Shown here in pieces: positions 48,453-51,603 of a DNA stretch of 51,603 bases. Each line of letters starts with the position of its first letter. Position 1 is the stretch's first letter. Source of the DNA: Bradyrhizobium sp. AS23.2 (GTDB lineage: Bacteria > Pseudomonadota > Alphaproteobacteria > Rhizobiales > Xanthobacteraceae); contig NZ_LGHM01000165.1 of NCBI RefSeq assembly GCF_001908185.1, positions 1 through 51,603 of the forward strand, written 5' to 3'. The position numbers and the translations under genes are program-made. The notes beneath the pieces are model-generated. The model was not told the DNA's origin. It ran no database searches and saw only the letters and a list, made by a program, of their open reading frames with translations.

Positions 48453-48471
48453 CGATCTACGCGTCCTCCCT

Positions 48472-48759
48472 TCAATGCAGCCGGAACACGCCGTCCACGG
48501 CGCGCAGCTCGGCCGGCTTGATCAGCTTGGAATGCGCCACGGTCACCGAGAACAGCGGGCCGTCGAGCTTCTCCTGCCAGAACGCCAGGAAGTCGGTCAG
48601 CGCCGGAAACTTCGGAAACAGATCGTAGTCCTGCCAGACATAGGTCTGAAGCAGCGAGGGATGATCCGGCATCCGGTAGAGAATTTGCGCCGTCGTCAGC
48701 CCGTAACCCAGCACCTGTTTCCGGAAGTCGTCGGAAACAACCCCAGCCCGCGAGACCAT
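48472..48759 (-). CDS. usg: Usg family protein
   Basis: 95 residues, full length. It starts MVSRAGVVSDDFRKQVLGYG and continues LTTAQILYRMPDHPSLLQTY, VWQDYDLFPKFPALTDFLAF and SVTVAHSKLIKPAELRAVDG, all family blocks. Usg is a small soluble protein first named from a gene near trp genes in other bacteria. Its biochemical function is unknown to me. The ribosome binding site is strong (AAGGAGG). A stable hairpin stands in the probable 5' leader (48792-48820). It is divergent from groES. Confidence 0.88.
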   Translation of the reverse strand: MVSRAGVVSDDFRKQVLGYGLTTAQILYRMPDHPSLLQTYVWQDYDLFPKFPALTDFLAFWQEKLDGPLFSVTVAHSKLIKPAELRAVDGVFRLH

Positions 48760-48791
48760 GCCAACCTCCTTTGCAGGAGCGCATATTCAGG

Positions 48792-48820
48792 GGGTGGCTT
48801 CGGTTCCCCGGGAGCCACCC
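48792..48820 (-). promoter_or_regulatory. Leader hairpin upstream of usg
   Basis: GGGTGGCT and AGCCACCC pair around a 13-base loop, about 33 bases before the usg start codon. It may be a 5'-leader structure of usg or a terminator remnant. A T-run is absent. The remaining sequence to 49020 shows nothing else I can assign. Confidence 0.4.
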
Positions 48821-49020
48821 GGAGGAGATGCGCTCACATGAGAGAAATGTGACGCAAACTGACAACCCATCTCAAGCCCAAAGGTTTAACAAGTTGTTGA
48901 AATTCAATGCGTTAGCAGCAGATGCGGCTCCGTGCTAATACGGCTCCGAAGGCCGGTTAACGATGGTAAAGAGAATCTGGCAGTCCGCGCTTCCGGGTGC
49001 TGATTTTTCTGCTAGAAGCC

Positions 49021-49050
49021 CTTGCCCCCGCAAAATTCCTGTCCTATTTC
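49021..49050 (+). promoter_or_regulatory. Heat-shock (RpoH/sigma-32 type) promoter candidate
   Basis: CTTGCCCCC at 49021 resembles the -35 of alphaproteobacterial sigma-32 promoters (CTTG), and CCTATTT at 49043-49049 resembles their -10 (CCTATAT-like), with an 18-base spacer. Transcription would start just before the CIRCE element. The match is partial, so this is a candidate only. Confidence 0.4.
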
Positions 49051-49063
49051 AGCCTCGCCTGCG

Positions 49064-49090
49064 CTAGCACTCGCGGGCATCGATTGCTAA
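49064..49090 (+). promoter_or_regulatory. CIRCE element (HrcA operator)
   Basis: CTAGCACTC (49064-49072), nine-base spacer, GATTGCTAA (49082-49090). The consensus is TTAGCACTC-N9-GAGTGCTAA, so each arm has one mismatch. It lies 43 bases before the groES start codon, the normal place for HrcA repression of groESL. Confidence 0.9.
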
Positions 49091-49133
49091 CGACTAAAAA
49101 TCCCCAACTCGTACAAATGCTTAGGAGGACTGC

Positions 49134-49448
49134 ATGAAATTCCGTCCGCTTCACGACCGCGTCGTGGTCAAGCGTATCGACGCAGAAGAGAAGACCGCTG
49201 GCGGCATCATCATTCCCGACACTGCCAAGGAAAAGCCCTCCCAGGGTGAAGTCGTCGCCGTTGGCCCGGGTGGCCGCGACGAAGCCGGCAAGCTGATCCC
49301 GATCGACCTGAAGGTCGGCGACCGCGTGCTGTTCGGCAAGTGGTCCGGCACCGAAGTCAAGATCGACGGCGTCGATCTGCTGATCATGAAGGAAAGCGAC
49401 ATCATGGGCGTCCTCGACGTCCCCGCTTCCAAGAAGAAGGCGGCCTAA
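49134..49448 (+). CDS. groES: Co-chaperonin GroES
   Basis: 104 residues. It starts MKFRPLHDRVVVKRIDAEEK and continues TAGGIIIPDTAKEKPSQGEV. The mobile loop that contacts GroEL is the GGIIIPDTAKEK part, and the dome loop lies around GPGGRDEAGK. The C-terminus extends with ASKKKAA. It forms the heptameric lid of the GroEL cage in the cytoplasm. The ribosome binding site is TTAGGAGGA. It lies 45 bases before groEL, under a CIRCE element, so HrcA-controlled heat-shock expression is expected. Rhizobia often carry several groESL copies, and CIRCE indicates the HrcA-regulated type. Confidence 0.97.
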   Translation: MKFRPLHDRVVVKRIDAEEKTAGGIIIPDTAKEKPSQGEVVAVGPGGRDEAGKLIPIDLKVGDRVLFGKWSGTEVKIDGVDLLIMKESDIMGVLDVPASKKKAA

Positions 49449-49493
49449 GAGCCCCTCTCTCCCTCCAGTCAAACACCTCAAGGAAAATTTCAG

Positions 49494-51134
<1,641 letters not shown>

Positions 51135-51157
51135 TCCAGCCACCTCAAGGACTACGA

Positions 51158-51187
51158 AACCCCGGCAGCGATGCCGGGGTTTTTGTT
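51158..51187 (+). terminator. Intrinsic terminator of groESL
   Basis: AACCCCGGCA-GCGA-TGCCGGGGTT is a perfect 10-bp stem with a four-base loop, followed by TTTGTTTTTT, starting 23 bases after the groEL stop codon. It is a textbook rho-independent terminator. Confidence 0.93.
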
Positions 51188-51209
51188 TTTTGGGCAAGCT
51201 CTCTCCAGC

Positions 51210-51254
51210 GTCATTCCGGGGCGCGCGAAGCGCGAGCCCGGAATCCATAACCAC
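51210..51254. repeat. Left inverted arm of the GIY-YIG unit
   Basis: It begins GTCATTCCGGGGCGCGCGAA and ends GCCCGGAATCCATAACCAC. The inner part folds on itself (GGGC-GCGCGAAGCGCG-AGCCC). The first 39 bases match the short forms of the dispersed repeats, and the last six (AACCAC) are specific to this unit. Confidence 0.9.
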
Positions 51255-51259
51255 GAACG

Positions 51260-51547
51260 TCAGTTGGCTATCCCGGAATAGAGATCATCCCAATTCGGGT
51301 TCTGCTCCTCGATCAGGCGGGTCTTCCAATCCCGTCGCCACTTCTTGAGTTCTTTCTCGCGGGCGATGGCCGTCGCGGCATCATCATAGATTTCGAACAA
51401 CACCAATTTGTCGACGCCGTAACGTGTCGTGAAGCCGGGAGCAGCTTTTGTCTTGTGCTCGTACACGCGACGCACGAGGTCGTTGGTCACGCCGATGTAG
51501 AGCGTACCGTGCTTCCTACTTGCAAGGATGTAGACGTAGTACGCCAA
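51260..51547 (-). CDS. GIY-YIG nuclease family protein
   Basis: 95 residues from a TTG start with AGGCGGA upstream. It is a stand-alone GIY-YIG domain. YYVYILASRKHGTLYIGVTN holds the two signature strands (GIY replaced by VYI, then YIG), followed by the catalytic Arg region LVRRVYEHK, and the metal-binding Glu lies in AIAREKELKKWRRDWK, with Asn in EEQNPNW. The UPF0213/YhbQ-like class to which it belongs has members that cut single-stranded or branched DNA. There is no additional DNA-binding domain. It is enclosed by inverted arms 5 and 11 bases away, so it may act on the hairpins of those arms. Confidence 0.9.
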   Translation of the reverse strand: MAYYVYILASRKHGTLYIGVTNDLVRRVYEHKTKAAPGFTTRYGVDKLVLFEIYDDAATAIAREKELKKWRRDWKTRLIEEQNPNWDDLYSGIAN

Positions 51548-51558
51548 AATATCCGCCT

Positions 51559-51603
51559 GTGGTTATGGATTCCGGGCTCGCGCTTTGCGCGCCCCGGAAT
51601 GAC
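51559..51603. repeat. Right inverted arm of the GIY-YIG unit
   Basis: It begins GTGGTTATGGATTCCGGGCT and ends TTGCGCGCCCCGGAATGAC, the reverse complement of the left arm except for one base (a T here, giving GCGCAAAGCGC on the other strand). It ends at the window boundary. Confidence 0.9.

Larger units (their letters stand above)
51210..51603. mobile_element. Candidate GIY-YIG nuclease unit bounded by 45-bp inverted arms
   Basis: The unit consists of a 45-bp arm (51210-51254), five bases, the 288-bp GIY-YIG gene, eleven bases with its ribosome binding site, and the inverted 45-bp arm (51559-51603). Comparing the left arm with the reverse complement of the right one gives 44 of 45 identical positions; only position 18 differs. 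The arms are the same sequence that ends the seven GTCATTCCGGGG repeats elsewhere in the window. It is 23 bp from the groEL terminator. The window stops exactly at the right arm, so the outer flank and any target duplication cannot be seen. That it is mobile is an inference. Confidence 0.65.

Overview
The window looks like a chromosomal segment of a high-GC alphaproteobacterium, most likely Bradyrhizobium. The reasons are the gene set (cysE next to a DUF3126 gene, usg, groESL behind a CIRCE element, an NDUFS6-like zinc-finger protein), the frequent use of TTG starts with good ribosome binding sites, and many palindromic intergenic repeats of the rhizobial type. The genus is inferred from recognition, not from a search. 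Everything is reported from the raw sequence alone.

Layout. 1-9.5 kb: housekeeping and orphan genes (a gamma-carbonic-anhydrase-like protein, small membrane proteins, cysE, an alpha/beta hydrolase, a zinc-finger protein, a flavin monooxygenase, a lipoprotein) and then tRNA-Leu(UAA). 9.8-19.5 kb: four large polytopic membrane proteins of GT-C glycosyltransferase type (GT22-like, an unnamed relative, GT87-like, GT39-like). They are interrupted by an IS5-type transposase remnant, a divergent enoyl-CoA hydratase/TetR pair that shares one operator, and a Bcr/CflA exporter. 19.7-32.5 kb: a peptide/amide uptake and hydrolysis locus. It holds an oligopeptide-type binding protein, two permeases, a double ATPase, two M20 peptidases, an M81 (MlrC-like) peptidase, an amidase and a crotonase. 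A sigma-54 type promoter precedes the permeases, and just upstream of it lies a decayed glycine-riboswitch-like leader followed by a truncated FAD oxidoreductase. Two genes of this locus, the binding protein (in its signal peptide) and the amidase, are each put out of frame by one extra G in a six-G run.

32.6-38.5 kb: quinone reductase, thioredoxin-fold isomerase, GST, a short MetE-like methionine synthase, xanthine phosphoribosyltransferase and a CinA-N/MoaB-like protein. 38.8-44.4 kb: the circularly permuted ATP-grasp, alpha-E, transglutaminase and Anbu (proteasome-like) set, interrupted by a carboxymuconolactone-decarboxylase-family gene and followed by an SDR. This set is conserved in many bacteria but its chemistry is not established. 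44.7-48.8 kb: an MFS exporter, a nucleoside (CNT) transporter, a cupin with a histone-H1-like tail, and usg. 49-51.2 kb: groES-groEL with CIRCE and a strong terminator.

The most unusual item is at the right edge. A 95-residue GIY-YIG nuclease gene is packed between two 45-bp inverted arms that match at 44 of 45 positions (51210-51603). The same arm sequence forms the ends of seven shorter repeats (108-128 bp) scattered through the window, several of them inside operons. Their hairpin tips vary in compensated pairs. I propose that the nuclease unit is the gene-bearing form and the short repeats are its non-autonomous derivatives, comparable in logic to REP/RAYT systems but with a different nuclease.
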